57,885 nt of DNA from Neobacillus mesonae (lineage in GTDB: Bacteria > Bacillota > Bacilli > Bacillales > Cytobacillaceae). The notes beneath the pieces were generated by a model, which saw only the letters and a list, made by a program, of their open reading frames with translations, ran no database searches and was not told where the DNA came from. Location: NCBI RefSeq assembly GCF_023715155.1, contig NZ_JAMBNQ010000032.1, positions 1 through 57,885 on the forward strand, in the 5' to 3' direction. The position numbers and the translations under genes were made by a program. The first letter of the stretch is position 1, and each line of letters opens with the position of its first letter. Below, one piece after another: positions 9,326 to 18,210 of this stretch.

Positions 9326-9796
9326 TTAAACCGAAGCCTCAATTTGTTTAAAGATGGAATGAACCTCTTCACTATTGGTTGCGGCTAGTAGTTTTTCAAT
9401 ATTACTAGTGTCTTGCATGATCGCCATTAACTGCTGTAATGTTTCAATTTGTTGATGCGGCTGATTTAAGCCCAGCATGAAGATTACGCTTACATCTGTT
9501 TCCTGACTAGCATCATCCATTAAATGGAACTTTACAGGATTCTCTAATGTCACTACAGCAATGAACTGTTCCTTAACATATTGCGGATCTGTATGGGGAA
9601 TCGCAACACTAAATTTATTGAGATTTAATCCAGTTGGAAATACAGACTCTCTTTCTTTAATCTTGGTTAAAAATAATTCGTCAACCATTCCTTTGCTAAA
9701 AGCTTCTTTATACATCACTTCAAAAAGATCATTTTGATCTTTACATGATAAATTCAGTTTAATTAAATCATCATTTAGAAATTGTTCTATCGACAT
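9326..9796 (-). CDS. PTS galactitol/fructose-type subunit EIIA
   Basis: A 156-residue EIIA of the fructose/mannitol/galactitol class. The phosphohistidine is in VAIPHTDP in mid-protein. It carries phosphate from HPr to EIIB. The ATG at 9796 has AGGGGTG upstream; an earlier GTG overlaps that site. It lies 22 bp after the regulator, whose own C-terminal domain is a related EIIA-like module. Confidence 0.92.
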   Translation of the reverse strand: MSIEQFLNDDLIKLNLSCKDQNDLFEVMYKEAFSKGMVDELFLTKIKERESVFPTGLNLNKFSVAIPHTDPQYVKEQFIAVVTLENPVKFHLMDDASQETDVSVIFMLGLNQPHQQIETLQQLMAIMQDTSNIEKLLAATNSEEVHSIFKQIEASV

Positions 9797-9818
9797 TAAA
9801 AACACCCCTATTCAATTG

Positions 9819-11873
9819 TTACCGTGAAAATTTATTGATTGTCTCAAAAATATCTTCTTGACTATCTGTTGAAATCATTTTTTTAATGGTCTCGTCAGTA
9901 CTTGCTAATTTCATAAGTTGTAATAATGCATTTAAATGTTGATTTTTATCAACCGCAGCAATGACAACAATCAGATGAAGTTTTCTACCATCCTCAAGAG
10001 TGAGTCCTTCATTCATCTTTAACAGACTCATTCCAACTGCATTCACTCCATCTTCTGGACCAGCATGCGGGATTGCGATATTTCGTCCAAGAACAATATG
10101 TGGAGAAACGGAAGGATATAAGTCTTTCACCACTTCAATATACTGTTCTGTAATAATTCCTTTTGTTAAAAGAGGCTGAGCTGCCAGCTCAATAGCATGG
10201 TGCCAGCTGTCTACATGATTTTCTATCGTAATCGTTTGCAAATTTATCAAGTCTGAAAGGTTATATCCAGTTGTTCTTTTTTCCTCATTACTGGATATTT
10301 GGAATGTAAAATATTCTTGTAAATCTTTTTCTAATGCCTGCATTTCTTGAATTTTGGCATGTTTTTCAATAATCATAATTAGTTGATCGATATTTATGAC
10401 ATTTGAATTCAAGCCAAATATTTCCTTCATTACACGCTGACGCAGCTGCAGCTTTTCAAAATCGGTCATTAATCCCTTTACGATAAATAACTTTTTATCC
10501 GTATGAATCGGAACGGGTGAAAAGATGATATCAGCGTCAATGTCTAATGCTTGGAATTCACGGATTGAAAAGGCATCATAAAAGTAAAATTCAGGAAATA
10601 AGTCTCTTAATGTATTTTCCATTAAGTTTGAAATGGATACACCATTAAGACAAACCACTGCAGCCCTCTTTTTCATATGAATCGTTTTACCGCTATTAAT
10701 GAGATACCCGCTGATAAGAATCGTGATAAACGAAATCTCTTCTTCCGGTATAGGGCAATTAATATAATCTTCAAGTGGTTTGATAGAGTCTTTGACAATA
10801 TAGTGAATCGCATCAAATTCGTCGCTGACTTTTTCTATCATTTTATAGTTCGTTGTTAAATGATATTTGATTCGATAGTAGGCAGGCTTCATGTGCAGCA
10901 TCAGTTTATCAAGGAATTCCTCTTTATCCTTTAACTCCACAATTGCCTTTCTTTCGAACACATTTAGACATTCGCTAAGGGCCTGTCTTAGCTGCGGCAG
11001 TTCTTGATCTGTTAATAATTGTGAAGTTAAAACGTTTGCAGTTAAGAGCTGTAAAGTAATAAACAAACGTTCTGCTTTTGGCACACTTCCTAAATCATTA
11101 ATCAGTATTTCTGCAGCTTCGAACTCTTTAGTGTCTGATAACTCTTCATAATTAATATGATAGAAGTCATCAATCACTTCGCCTTTTCTGATTCTTCTGT
11201 AAAGAATAGCAATTGTATATTGCAGCAACCGCATTCTTTCATCACTAAACTTTAATTGTAGTTTTGCTTCAACCTTCTCCATTAATTGTTGAAGGTGTTC
11301 AATTTCAGTGGTGGATATATCAAGTGATTTTTGCAAATACCATTCACTGTCATAGATTTTAAAAGATTCCAGCAGCAATTCAATTAAAAGCTTTCTTTTA
11401 TTCCACTCGCTTCCGGATAATTCGTATCCGTGAATTCTAGAGTAGACAATCTCGAGCTTGTAATCCTCGATGATCATCTGAGCATATTTAATATCTCGAA
11501 GTACTGTATTTTTGCTTACGTCCAACGCAAAGGCAAAATGATTAAGTGATAGTTCTTCTGAGCTGCTTAGCAGCATTAAGATAATATATTTTGCTCTTTC
11601 CTTTTCTGATGGAATGTAGCTGCTTTTTTTGGTTTGCTGTGTTGCACTATCAGTAAATAAATCAATAATGATTGGACTGACAATAAATTTTCCAGTGCTT
11701 GTTCGTTTGATCTTTGGATAATTATTTGATTCCAGCCAATCATTTATTTTTTTAATGCTGTAACTTACCTGTCTTCGTGAAAGTTGGAACTTTTCTTCTA
11801 ATGTAAAATTAGAAATTTCGGGGTTACCAAGAATCTCTTTTAATAATTTATTGCTTCTTTCATCTAGGTACAT
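9819..11873 (-). CDS. PRD-containing transcriptional activator (MtlR/LicR type)
   Basis: A 684-residue regulator. Domains seen: an N-terminal helix-turn-helix (residues ~1-60, TLEEKFQLSRRQVSYSIKKI), a second HTH (~90-150), two PTS regulation domains (~190-405), an EIIB-like domain (~410-500) and an EIIA-like C-terminus with IAIPHAGPEDG (~600). In this family, phosphorylation by HPr and the cognate EIIs switches activity with substrate supply. It is the first gene of the operon it probably activates, as in the Listeria pentitol locus (from memory). Start ATG with AAGGGGGAA upstream. A cre-like site overlaps its promoter. Confidence 0.92.
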   Translation of the reverse strand: MYLDERSNKLLKEILGNPEISNFTLEEKFQLSRRQVSYSIKKINDWLESNNYPKIKRTSTGKFIVSPIIIDLFTDSATQQTKKSSYIPSEKERAKYIILMLLSSSEELSLNHFAFALDVSKNTVLRDIKYAQMIIEDYKLEIVYSRIHGYELSGSEWNKRKLLIELLLESFKIYDSEWYLQKSLDISTTEIEHLQQLMEKVEAKLQLKFSDERMRLLQYTIAILYRRIRKGEVIDDFYHINYEELSDTKEFEAAEILINDLGSVPKAERLFITLQLLTANVLTSQLLTDQELPQLRQALSECLNVFERKAIVELKDKEEFLDKLMLHMKPAYYRIKYHLTTNYKMIEKVSDEFDAIHYIVKDSIKPLEDYINCPIPEEEISFITILISGYLINSGKTIHMKKRAAVVCLNGVSISNLMENTLRDLFPEFYFYDAFSIREFQALDIDADIIFSPVPIHTDKKLFIVKGLMTDFEKLQLRQRVMKEIFGLNSNVINIDQLIMIIEKHAKIQEMQALEKDLQEYFTFQISSNEEKRTTGYNLSDLINLQTITIENHVDSWHHAIELAAQPLLTKGIITEQYIEVVKDLYPSVSPHIVLGRNIAIPHAGPEDGVNAVGMSLLKMNEGLTLEDGRKLHLIVVIAAVDKNQHLNALLQLMKLASTDETIKKMISTDSQEDIFETINKFSR

Positions 11874-11898
11874 AAGTTGATTCCCCCTTACAAGAATT

Positions 11899-11936
11899 AT
11901 TTTATCAGATAATGTCGAAAGTTGAATTCGTTTTCA
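11899..11936 (-). promoter_or_regulatory. Promoter and cre-like site of the pentitol operon
   Basis: Minus strand: TTCAAC (11921-11926), 16 bp, TAAAAT (11899-11904). The sequence TGAAAACGAATTCA at 11923-11936 matches the CcpA cre consensus TGWNANCGNTNWCA except at one position and overlaps the -35. Carbon catabolite repression of the operon is therefore likely. Confidence 0.55.
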
Positions 11937-12036
11937 TTGCCAAGTATTGTTTGTGAATTGTCTCACATGATGATTATATCCTTTAAACCCTTATTACTAT
12001 TGACTTTTTCATGTAAAGTTCATAACACCACGCACC

Positions 12037-12472
12037 TAAAAAATGCAGGAATATGAAATAATCCCGCAAAATTCATCTAGTATGAAGGAAGCTGTATTGG
12101 ATAAAGTGATGGACGTTGACGTAAAACAGTGCATTTTTTATTATATGGCCGTAAACGGAGGCCGTACAATCTTAAGCACTGCGGGGTTTATTCTAAACCA
12201 ATACACCCATACATTACTGCAAAACACGCCGTTACTTTTACTGGTTCAATCAAAACAACTGCATGTACCACGTACAAGATTGCATCGTTACATGCAGCGG
12301 CATCAGGTTTAACAAAACATAAATATCGAAGATGGCGCAGGAAATTCCTTTTCTAACATTCCAATTAAGCGTACTGTTAATCCTGGAAAATCACTGAACT
12401 GTTCGTATTCCTTTCTTCTCATGCTTCACAGCTTATGGTTGGCTGACAAGTTTCTCATTAAATTAGAGTTAC
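12037..12472. other. Intergenic region without a supported gene
   Basis: Two overlapping plus-strand frames (12043-12312 and 12129-12356) are open but have no good ribosome binding site, and their composition does not resemble any family I know. It may be decayed coding sequence. I see no RNA motif or clear repeat here. Confidence 0.4.
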
Positions 12473-12506
12473 AAAAGAGCGCATCCCTTTTTGCGGAAAT
12501 GCGCTC
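12473..12506 (-). terminator. Terminator of the YdaG-like gene
   Basis: GAGCGCAT...ATGCGCTC perfect 8-bp stem followed by TTTTG on the minus strand, 35 bp after the gene. Confidence 0.75.
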
Positions 12507-12541
12507 GAATAAAGTATAAGTGTGTAAAAACTATCTACCCA

Positions 12542-12970
12542 TTAGTGTTTTAGCGAGAATTCTTGCGGCGGTTCACCATTTAGATTTAAGATACGGACGG
12601 TTTCAGGCTGTATTTCAAGAAATACGTAGTTTGGATCGTTAGGCCCATCAAACCAATTACTAAACGATTCTTCCCAGAATTTATCTTTCAACGATTGTGT
12701 ATCATTCATAGAGGAAGTGCCTAAAATTTCAACGAAAGCATCATTTTGTCCCTTTTCCTCATATCCAAGCAATACCGATACATATGGATTGTTTTCAATT
12801 TCATCCACCTTTTCTGTGTCCCTTTTAGTCGGTGTATATAATGTCATACCCTCATTGAAAAATGTCATATAACGTGAATGGGGCTTATTGTTTTCAACCG
12901 ATGCCAGGGTGCCTGTCTTGTGATTAGAGATAATAGTAACAACCTTTTCTTCTAACTCTTGATTCATCAT
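12542..12970 (-). CDS. Pyridoxamine 5'-phosphate oxidase-like general stress protein (YdaG-like)
   Basis: A 142-residue split-barrel flavoprotein-like protein. Recognisable features are the N-terminal HKTGTLASV strand, KPHSRYMTFF, YTPTKRDTEKVDEIENNPYVSVLLGY and a C-terminal EIQPETVRILN. These match the Bacillus general stress family GsP26/YdaG. Family members bind flavin or F420-like cofactors, but the physiological substrate is unknown. It is monocistronic. I did not find a clear sigma-B promoter in the 90 bp upstream. Confidence 0.8.
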   Translation of the reverse strand: MMNQELEEKVVTIISNHKTGTLASVENNKPHSRYMTFFNEGMTLYTPTKRDTEKVDEIENNPYVSVLLGYEEKGQNDAFVEILGTSSMNDTQSLKDKFWEESFSNWFDGPNDPNYVFLEIQPETVRILNLNGEPPQEFSLKH

Positions 12971-13155
12971 TGATTTTCCCCCTCGTATAGATTAGTTCTT
13001 TTTATTTTTCACTAACATAAGACAAATAAACCGTAAAAATTCACCTTTCATATTTCAATCATTTCATTGAGGATGAACACATATCTTTCGAATGAAACCG
13101 GCTTCTAATACAAAAGATAAGAGTGAATCTTAGCAGGTTACGGAGGGGTGTTTTT

Positions 13156-13332
13156 ATGGTTAATGTACGCGAAGGATTAATCCCTGCAGTACTTGGATCA
13201 GCTGTCACGACCACTGGAGTGGCATTACGGAACAATAGAAACATGAAACCGTTGATCACGGGTTCGATTATTGGTTTCGGATTGGCTCATATTGTATTAG
13301 GGGCCATCGATTTAGTCGAGCACCGGCGCTAA
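13156..13332 (+). CDS. Small Gly-rich membrane protein, unknown function
   Basis: 58 residues with two hydrophobic segments (LIPAVLGSAVTTTGVAL and ITGSIIGFGLAHIVLGAI) and a charged tail. The start at 13156 has an excellent GGAGGGG site; the in-frame codons upstream are not needed. A terminator follows directly. I recognise it only as a conserved-looking Bacillus small protein; no function can be given. Confidence 0.7.
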   Translation: MVNVREGLIPAVLGSAVTTTGVALRNNRNMKPLITGSIIGFGLAHIVLGAIDLVEHRR

Positions 13333-13340
13333 TGGTTCAC

Positions 13341-13367
13341 GGGGAAGGGTTTTGTCCTTCCCTTTTA
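13341..13367 (+). terminator. Terminator after the 58-aa gene
   Basis: GGGAAGG...CCTTCCC stem followed by TTTT. Confidence 0.8.
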
Positions 13368-13418
13368 GCACTTTATTATTTAGAATCCACATAAAAAGAT
13401 AAAGGAGGTGTTTTATTG

Positions 13419-13712
13419 ATGGGGATCCTACAACGAATCGCCTTAGTTTTAACGATAATTGGGGCTATTAACTGGGGACTGATTGGTTTCTTTCAATTCG
13501 ATTTAGTTGCAGCCATTTTTGGCGGACAAAATGCCTTTTTATCAAGGGTCGTTTATGGACTCGTTGGTATTAGCGGACTAGCTTGTATACCGCTTTTGTT
13601 TGCACAAATAAATGATACTGTCCAGGACGGGAATCGGCAAAATCCAAGAAACCTTCGTTACTCCACAGAATTTGGTGAGGAAACGGATTTATCAAAATTA
13701 AAGGATGATTAG
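13419..13712 (+). CDS. DUF378 family membrane protein
   Basis: 97 residues (98 if TTG at 13416 is used; both fit the AAAGGAGGTG site). The N-terminus has LVLTIIGAINWGLIGFFQFDLVAAIFGG, the hallmark of DUF378 (YuzA-like) proteins, then a second helix VYGLVGISGLACIPLLF and a polar tail rich in Asn, Asp and Glu. Function unknown. It lies tandem with the preceding small membrane protein but is separated from it by a terminator. Confidence 0.85.
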   Translation: MGILQRIALVLTIIGAINWGLIGFFQFDLVAAIFGGQNAFLSRVVYGLVGISGLACIPLLFAQINDTVQDGNRQNPRNLRYSTEFGEETDLSKLKDD

Positions 13713-13752
13713 CATTTAATCATTCAAACTAAATCCCTTAAAAAAGGGTACG

Positions 13753-13785
13753 AGCCATGCACATGCATGGCTTTAATGTTTCTTT
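13753..13785 (+). terminator. Terminator after the DUF378 gene
   Basis: Perfect GCCATGC-ACAT-GCATGGC stem followed by a T-rich tract. Confidence 0.75.
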
Positions 13786-13807
13786 GACAAATCTAGTATA
13801 AAAATGA

Positions 13808-14698
13808 CTAATAAGTGTGAGAAAAACCCCCGCTGATTGATTTCCTGTTGTTTAAAATCGTATGAATAAAATGAGCTACACCATCTTCTTCATTCGATAG
13901 CGTGACCATATCACTTTTTTCCTTTATGGTATCATCCGCATTTCCCATCGCTGCACCGAATCCTGCCGCCTCGATCATGGAAAGATCATTATAATTATCT
14001 CCCACAGCAGCCGTATCAGCTAAATCAATTTGAAGATGATCAGCTAATATTTTTAATGCATTTCCTTTTGATGCTTTACTGTGCTGTAAATGGAAGTTAT
14101 GTGTTCCGGATTTTACAATTGTGATATCAGGGACTTCTGTAAATTGCCCCCAGCCCTTCAGCAGTTTATCTTCTAAAAAGGACATGGCTAAAATATTATA
14201 AATTTCAATCTCATCATCTAGTAAATCCTTATAGGAAGGGATGGTTTTGTATCCCATTTGTTCTTGTTGTATTTTCATTCCCAGCCGCATTCGTTCTGTA
14301 TCTTTCTGCTGTCTTGCAGCTTCCTCGATTTCCAGCAGCATCGTCTTCCTGCCAAACGCTGGAGTTAAAATATGATTTTGTACAAATGCTTCATAATAAA
14401 TAGATTCTTCCTCAAGGGTACGTAACATATCGATTGCCAATTCCTTTTTTAAAGGAACGGAGTGGAAAAACCCGCCATTTGGTTTATGAATCGTGGCCCC
14501 ATTTGTCCCGATAATCCATGGATGAATATCTAATTCCTCGAAAAACGATTGTGCATCAAAATTAGCACGTCCTGTCGCAACCACTATTTCAATCCCTGAA
14601 TCCTTTGCAGCATTGATTGCATCTATATTTTTTTGGCTGATATATTCTCCATTTCTTAATAAAGTGCCATCTAAATCCAATGCAATTAATTTTACCAT
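13808..14698 (-). CDS. Cof-type HAD-superfamily phosphatase
   Basis: A 296-residue HAD hydrolase with nucleophile motif LDLDGTLL at the N-terminus, ATGR motif II, a C2-type cap, and GDNYNDLSMI as motif IV. Cof enzymes hydrolyse sugar phosphates and other small phosphate esters in the cytosol. Its ATG overlaps the stop of the DeoR regulator gene by one base (TAATG), so the two are translationally coupled. The substrate is probably linked to the sugar phosphate sensed by that regulator (inference). A C-terminal extension (KSISGGFSHTY) goes slightly beyond the usual end. Confidence 0.9.
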   Translation of the reverse strand: MVKLIALDLDGTLLRNGEYISQKNIDAINAAKDSGIEIVVATGRANFDAQSFFEELDIHPWIIGTNGATIHKPNGGFFHSVPLKKELAIDMLRTLEEESIYYEAFVQNHILTPAFGRKTMLLEIEEAARQQKDTERMRLGMKIQQEQMGYKTIPSYKDLLDDEIEIYNILAMSFLEDKLLKGWGQFTEVPDITIVKSGTHNFHLQHSKASKGNALKILADHLQIDLADTAAVGDNYNDLSMIEAAGFGAAMGNADDTIKEKSDMVTLSNEEDGVAHFIHTILNNRKSISGGFSHTY

Positions 14699-15477
14699 TA
14701 TTCATCCTCCTCCTCGTCCTGCTCAATCGTGAGTAATTCTACATGATATGAGTTCAATATATCTCGAAATGATTTCGGCGGAATTTGATCCGTAATAAAG
14801 ATATCCACATTAGACAGGTCCGCAAACTGATAAAAACCTGTTTTTCCAAGCTTGGTATGGTCAGCAAGTACAATGACCTGTTTCGCTTGTTCAATCATTT
14901 TCTTTTTCACAATTCCTTCTTCTTCATAACCGTCTGTAATGCCCTGTTCAGAGATACCGGTTATTCCAATAAAGGCTTTGTTTACATAGTAATTAGAAAG
15001 CTTATCAAGGACATCTATTCCATATAAGAATTGGTGCTCTTTATGCAGTTTTCCCCCGAGTAACTGAATATCGATCTTTGGTTTAGAAGATAAAATGTTT
15101 GCAATATTAATGGAGTTGGTAATGACCGTACAATCGATTGGATCCATCTGCTCGGCACATGCTTGAACCGTTGTAGTAGCGTCAAATATTACTTTGTCCC
15201 CGGGATAAATAAGTGAAGCTGCTTTTTTACCAATCGCTTTCTTCTCTTCGGAAACTTGCTTCAATCTATTGGTATAGTTTAATATTTCTTGATTGACGGC
15301 CGGTAAAATGGCACCGCCGCGTGTTCGAACAATTAATCTTTGTTCTTCCAGCTTTACAAGGTCCCTTCTGGCAGTATCCCTTGAGACATTGAAAAGAGAA
15401 CAAATCTGTTCGATGGAAATACGCTCATGTCTTTTTAAATATCCAACAATTTCAACTAGTCGTTCCTCTTGGTACAA
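14698..15477 (-). CDS. DeoR-family transcriptional regulator
   Basis: About 259 residues. The N-terminal winged HTH shows EERLVEIVGYLKRHERIS...FNVSRDTARRDLVKLEEQ. The C-terminal sugar-phosphate sensor has the family pattern IFDATTT, TNSINIA, LLGGKL, ADHTKLGK. The longest frame begins at a TTG (15498) inside AGGAGAGG, so the TTG at 15477, ahead of the conserved YQEERL, is the better start. Repeated AAGTA-type dyads directly upstream are the likely operator for autoregulation. The downstream partner is the coupled HAD phosphatase. Confidence 0.9.
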   Translation of the reverse strand: MYQEERLVEIVGYLKRHERISIEQICSLFNVSRDTARRDLVKLEEQRLIVRTRGGAILPAVNQEILNYTNRLKQVSEEKKAIGKKAASLIYPGDKVIFDATTTVQACAEQMDPIDCTVITNSINIANILSSKPKIDIQLLGGKLHKEHQFLYGIDVLDKLSNYYVNKAFIGITGISEQGITDGYEEEGIVKKKMIEQAKQVIVLADHTKLGKTGFYQFADLSNVDIFITDQIPPKSFRDILNSYHVELLTIEQDEEEDE

Positions 15478-15500
15478 ATGTCCCCCGCCTCTCCTCAAGA

Positions 15501-15570
15501 TTACTTAAGTACTTATAAGTCATTATATATCATTTTTAAGTAAATGCAATTATATTACATACATTTACTT
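15501..15570. promoter_or_regulatory. Candidate DeoR-family operator
   Basis: A perfect 9-bp inverted repeat AAGTAAATG (15538-15546) / CATTTACTT (15562-15570), plus clustered ACTTAAGTACTTATAAGT palindromes at 15503-15520. All lie directly upstream of the regulator start. Confidence 0.5.
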
Positions 15571-15589
15571 ATTTAATTCATTTTCTTTA

Positions 15590-15785
15590 CAGAAGAAATG
15601 CACATTCGCCTTCGGAACAAGCACAGCCTGTTCCTGCGGTGTAGATTCGCTTAGAAGCTTTCTTTAGTGTCTGTCCCGACAAGCTTATGACTTCACCCTC
15701 AAGATTGCCTGCCCTCCGGAAAGGAACGTCTTAAGACCTCGAGGGACTAAGTGCTGGAGCTGAATTCAGATATCTAGTTCGTGAT
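15590..15785. repeat. Probable dispersed Bacillaceae repeat element
   Basis: GC-richer stretch containing CACATTCGCCTTCGGAAC, CAGCCTGTTCCTGCGG, GACAAGCTTATGACTTCACC and ACGTCTTAAGACCTCGAGGG. It has no ORF. It resembles, from memory, a repeat scattered through Bacillus intergenic regions. Its boundaries are uncertain, and there is only one copy in the window. Confidence 0.45.
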
Positions 15786-15825
15786 TTCTACCGAAAAATT
15801 CCCTTTAATTTTTCCTGGATAATAT

Positions 15826-15851
15826 GAAAAACCGGGCAAAAACAGCCCGGT
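15826..15851 (-). terminator. Terminator downstream of the two-component system
   Basis: ACCGGGC-TGTTTTT-GCCCGGT stem followed by TTTTTC on the minus strand. Confidence 0.8.
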
Positions 15852-15912
15852 CCCTTTTGGTTTGGAGAATATCCGCTCATTTGTCCTTTATTTCCCTATA
15901 CTCCTTTTGAAT

Positions 15913-16077
15913 TTACCATCCAAAAATATGTGGATCACATTCTCTTGCTATATGTTTTAACAGCATCTTTCCTTCAGCACTATTGCCGCATTCATCGATT
16001 ACCGGACTATAAATCCCAATCCCGAACCCATTTGGAAATGGGGATTTGTCACTGCTGGCATGCGCTGGAACAGCTGC
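15913..16077 (-). pseudogene. Fossil C-terminus of a glutaminase (glsA) gene
   Basis: About 54 codons ending in TAA, not preceded by a start and closed upstream by an in-frame stop at 16078-16080. The translation contains PFPNGFGIGIYSPVIDECGN and GKMLLKHIARECDPHIF. These align with the last 50 residues of Bacillus glutaminase A as I remember it (GCGIGIYGPAIDEYGNS, GGMLLKHMAQEWELSIF). Glutaminase hydrolyses glutamine to glutamate, but this remnant has no catalytic region. It shares the orientation of the sensor kinase gene, which now lies just upstream, so most of glsA was probably deleted. Confidence 0.8.
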
Positions 16078-16110
16078 TTATTTTTTATCCCTCTCCCGAA
16101 AACTATGAGT

Positions 16111-17382
16111 TTAGCTATGCCGTTTGTTAAGAGGAACATGCATTATTATCTGAGTCCCCATTCCCATTTCACTCGTTGCGCGGATTTTTCCTCCATGTAA
16201 TTCAATAATCCACTTGGCAATGGAAAGACCAAGACCTGTACCTTCATATTTTCTAGTCCTGGCTTTATCTCCTCGATAAAAACGATCAAAAATCAAAGGT
16301 AAGTCTTCTTTAGAAATACCTTCCCCTGAATCAGAAATGACAATGTGAGCATTCGACCCTTTTACATTGCACTGAACCGTAATTTGTCCATTTTTGGTGG
16401 TATATTTCAATGCGTTATCTAAAATAATCATAAATAATTGATAAAGTCTTTCCTTATCTCCTTGAATTTCCACTGGACTCTGGATATTCGCAATTAGGTT
16501 TATACCTTTTACCTTGGCCAATTCCGAAAGGTCTTGAACCGCCTTATTTAATAAGGTATCTAATTGAACTTTACTAAAGATCATCTCCAGCTGATTGGAA
16601 TCAGAGCGTGCCAACGTAAGGAGCTCGGAAATCATTTTCGTCATATACTTAATTTCACTAATAGATTGTGAGATATTTTCGCTTTCTTCTTCAATACTGC
16701 TTTTAGGGTGCCGAAACAAACGTTCCAAATTCAGCTTCATTACGGCAAGAGGCGTACGTAATTCATGTGAGGCGTCTGCAACAAACTGAGATTGTTTGTT
16801 CCATGCCAATTTTATTGGCACTAATGCTCTATTGGCTAAAAAGAATCCTGCTAGAATGGCTACAATAACGCTTATTACACTTCCAAATTCAATAAACACT
16901 AAAAGATGCTCCAGCATTTCCCTTTCACGTTTCAAATTATAAATTAATTGTATTCTTTCTACATATTTTATATTGCCATTTGTACTGACCGAATGATGAA
17001 TGGGAATGTTGATCGTTCGATAATGGAAACTTCCCATATGAACTGTACTCGGCGACTTTGAATTTTTCTCTTCTAATAGTTTATCTTCAACCTTTTTAGA
17101 AATAATATGTTTAGGGATTTCAGCCTGAAGGATATTGTTTTTTCCCCAAAAAAGGAAAATCGTCCGATGATCATCTTCATTTTCTTCTGGCTTTATAAAT
17201 TCAGACATATCCCCTTTGTACTCTCGGATAATATGCGATTTCGCATGTTGCAATGTTTCATCTACCTGACTATTTAAACGATATTCCATATAAAAATAAA
17301 GGAATGTTCCAAAACTGCCTAATATGATTAAGAGGACAATGGAATTTAATAATACTAATCGCTGCCTTGTCTTTTCAAACAT
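16111..17382 (-). CDS. Two-component sensor histidine kinase
   Basis: 423 residues. There are two transmembrane helices (~10-32 and ~155-180) around an extracellular sensor region of about 120 residues. A HisKA domain follows with phosphoacceptor FVADASHELRTPLAVM, then a HATPase domain with DNALKYT, DSGEGI, FDRFYRGDKARTRKYEGTGLGLSI. The linker is short (RALVPI...), with no classic HAMP. It follows the response regulator gene with 1 bp between stop and start. The general pattern resembles the ArlS/CiaH type. It probably controls the divergent flavinylation cassette (inference from the shared intergenic region). Confidence 0.93.
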   Translation of the reverse strand: MFEKTRQRLVLLNSIVLLIILGSFGTFLYFYMEYRLNSQVDETLQHAKSHIIREYKGDMSEFIKPEENEDDHRTIFLFWGKNNILQAEIPKHIISKKVEDKLLEEKNSKSPSTVHMGSFHYRTINIPIHHSVSTNGNIKYVERIQLIYNLKREREMLEHLLVFIEFGSVISVIVAILAGFFLANRALVPIKLAWNKQSQFVADASHELRTPLAVMKLNLERLFRHPKSSIEEESENISQSISEIKYMTKMISELLTLARSDSNQLEMIFSKVQLDTLLNKAVQDLSELAKVKGINLIANIQSPVEIQGDKERLYQLFMIILDNALKYTTKNGQITVQCNVKGSNAHIVISDSGEGISKEDLPLIFDRFYRGDKARTRKYEGTGLGLSIAKWIIELHGGKIRATSEMGMGTQIIMHVPLNKRHS

Positions 17383-17383
17383 T

Positions 17384-18061
17384 TTATTCCTCCGTAAGCA
17401 TATAGCCTACACCTCGAATGGTACGAATACTATCACCATATCCAAAGGGTGCTAATTTTTTTCGTAAATAGTGGATATACACATCAACAATCGACTCTCC
17501 CGCATCAGATTCAATCCCCCAAATGCGATCATAAATTTGGTCACGCATAAGGATTTTTTCCTGATTTTGTATTAAATAATAAAGTAATTCATATTCCTTT
17601 TTGGTTAACTTTAACGAATTCTTCCCAATCGAACATTGCATTGAATTGGTATCCAAAACAATTTCACCATAGAATATTTTTCCCTCAAGGCCTATTTTCC
17701 CCGCACGTCTAAGGACGGATCTTACTCTTGCTAAAAATTCCTCAGTAGCAAAAGGCTTTACTAAATAATCATCTGCTCCTACATCTAAACCCTTTACTTT
17801 ATCGGCCACACTATCTTTTGCCGTTAAAATGAGGGTTGGAACATTCATCCCCTTCACATGCAGCTCTTTAATAAGTGAAATTCCATCCAATCCTGGCAGC
17901 ATGAGGTCAATAATAAGTAAATCGTACATCCCAGATTGGGACATGAATAAGCCTTCCTTTCCATCTATAGATTGATCCACTTCGTACCCTTCTTCTTCTA
18001 ATATCGTTGATACGATTTTTCGAAGAGCAGAATCATCTTCTATGACTAAAACACGCATCAT
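17384..18061 (-). CDS. OmpR/PhoB-family response regulator
   Basis: 225 residues. The receiver domain has acidic residues DD near residue 9, phosphoacceptor Asp in LLIIDLMLPGLDG, the TAKD switch and K in LVKPF. The C-terminal winged helix has KLTKKEYELLYYLIQNQ and YIHYLRKKL...IRTIRGVGYML. It is the first gene of the two-component operon. Direct repeats of TTTAAG-N5-TTTAAG type, as bound by CiaR-like regulators, occur on both sides of the divergent intergenic region. Confidence 0.94.
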   Translation of the reverse strand: MMRVLVIEDDSALRKIVSTILEEEGYEVDQSIDGKEGLFMSQSGMYDLLIIDLMLPGLDGISLIKELHVKGMNVPTLILTAKDSVADKVKGLDVGADDYLVKPFATEEFLARVRSVLRRAGKIGLEGKIFYGEIVLDTNSMQCSIGKNSLKLTKKEYELLYYLIQNQEKILMRDQIYDRIWGIESDAGESIVDVYIHYLRKKLAPFGYGDSIRTIRGVGYMLTEE

Positions 18062-18127
18062 TTCACCTTGTTCCTTATTCTAAAATTTGTAAAAACTAAT
18101 TTTAACTATATATTTTATCAAAGAAAT

Positions 18128-18144
18128 ATTTAATTTTTCTTAAA
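18128..18144 (-). promoter_or_regulatory. Candidate response-regulator box upstream of the two-component operon
   Basis: Minus strand TTTAAG-N5-TTAAAT with 11-bp periodicity, resembling the TTAAG-N5-TTAAG repeats of CiaR-type regulators. This would allow autoregulation. Confidence 0.4.
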
Positions 18145-18210
18145 AACTTGCTTGTTTTTATACCTTTCCACAAAGAAATCAGCAATTTTATTGAAAAATA
18201 TCTCTATCTT

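Noticed and set aside
12043..12356. Two overlapping plus-strand ORFs
   Set aside because: No initiation signals and no recognisable protein; kept only as an unexplained intergenic region.
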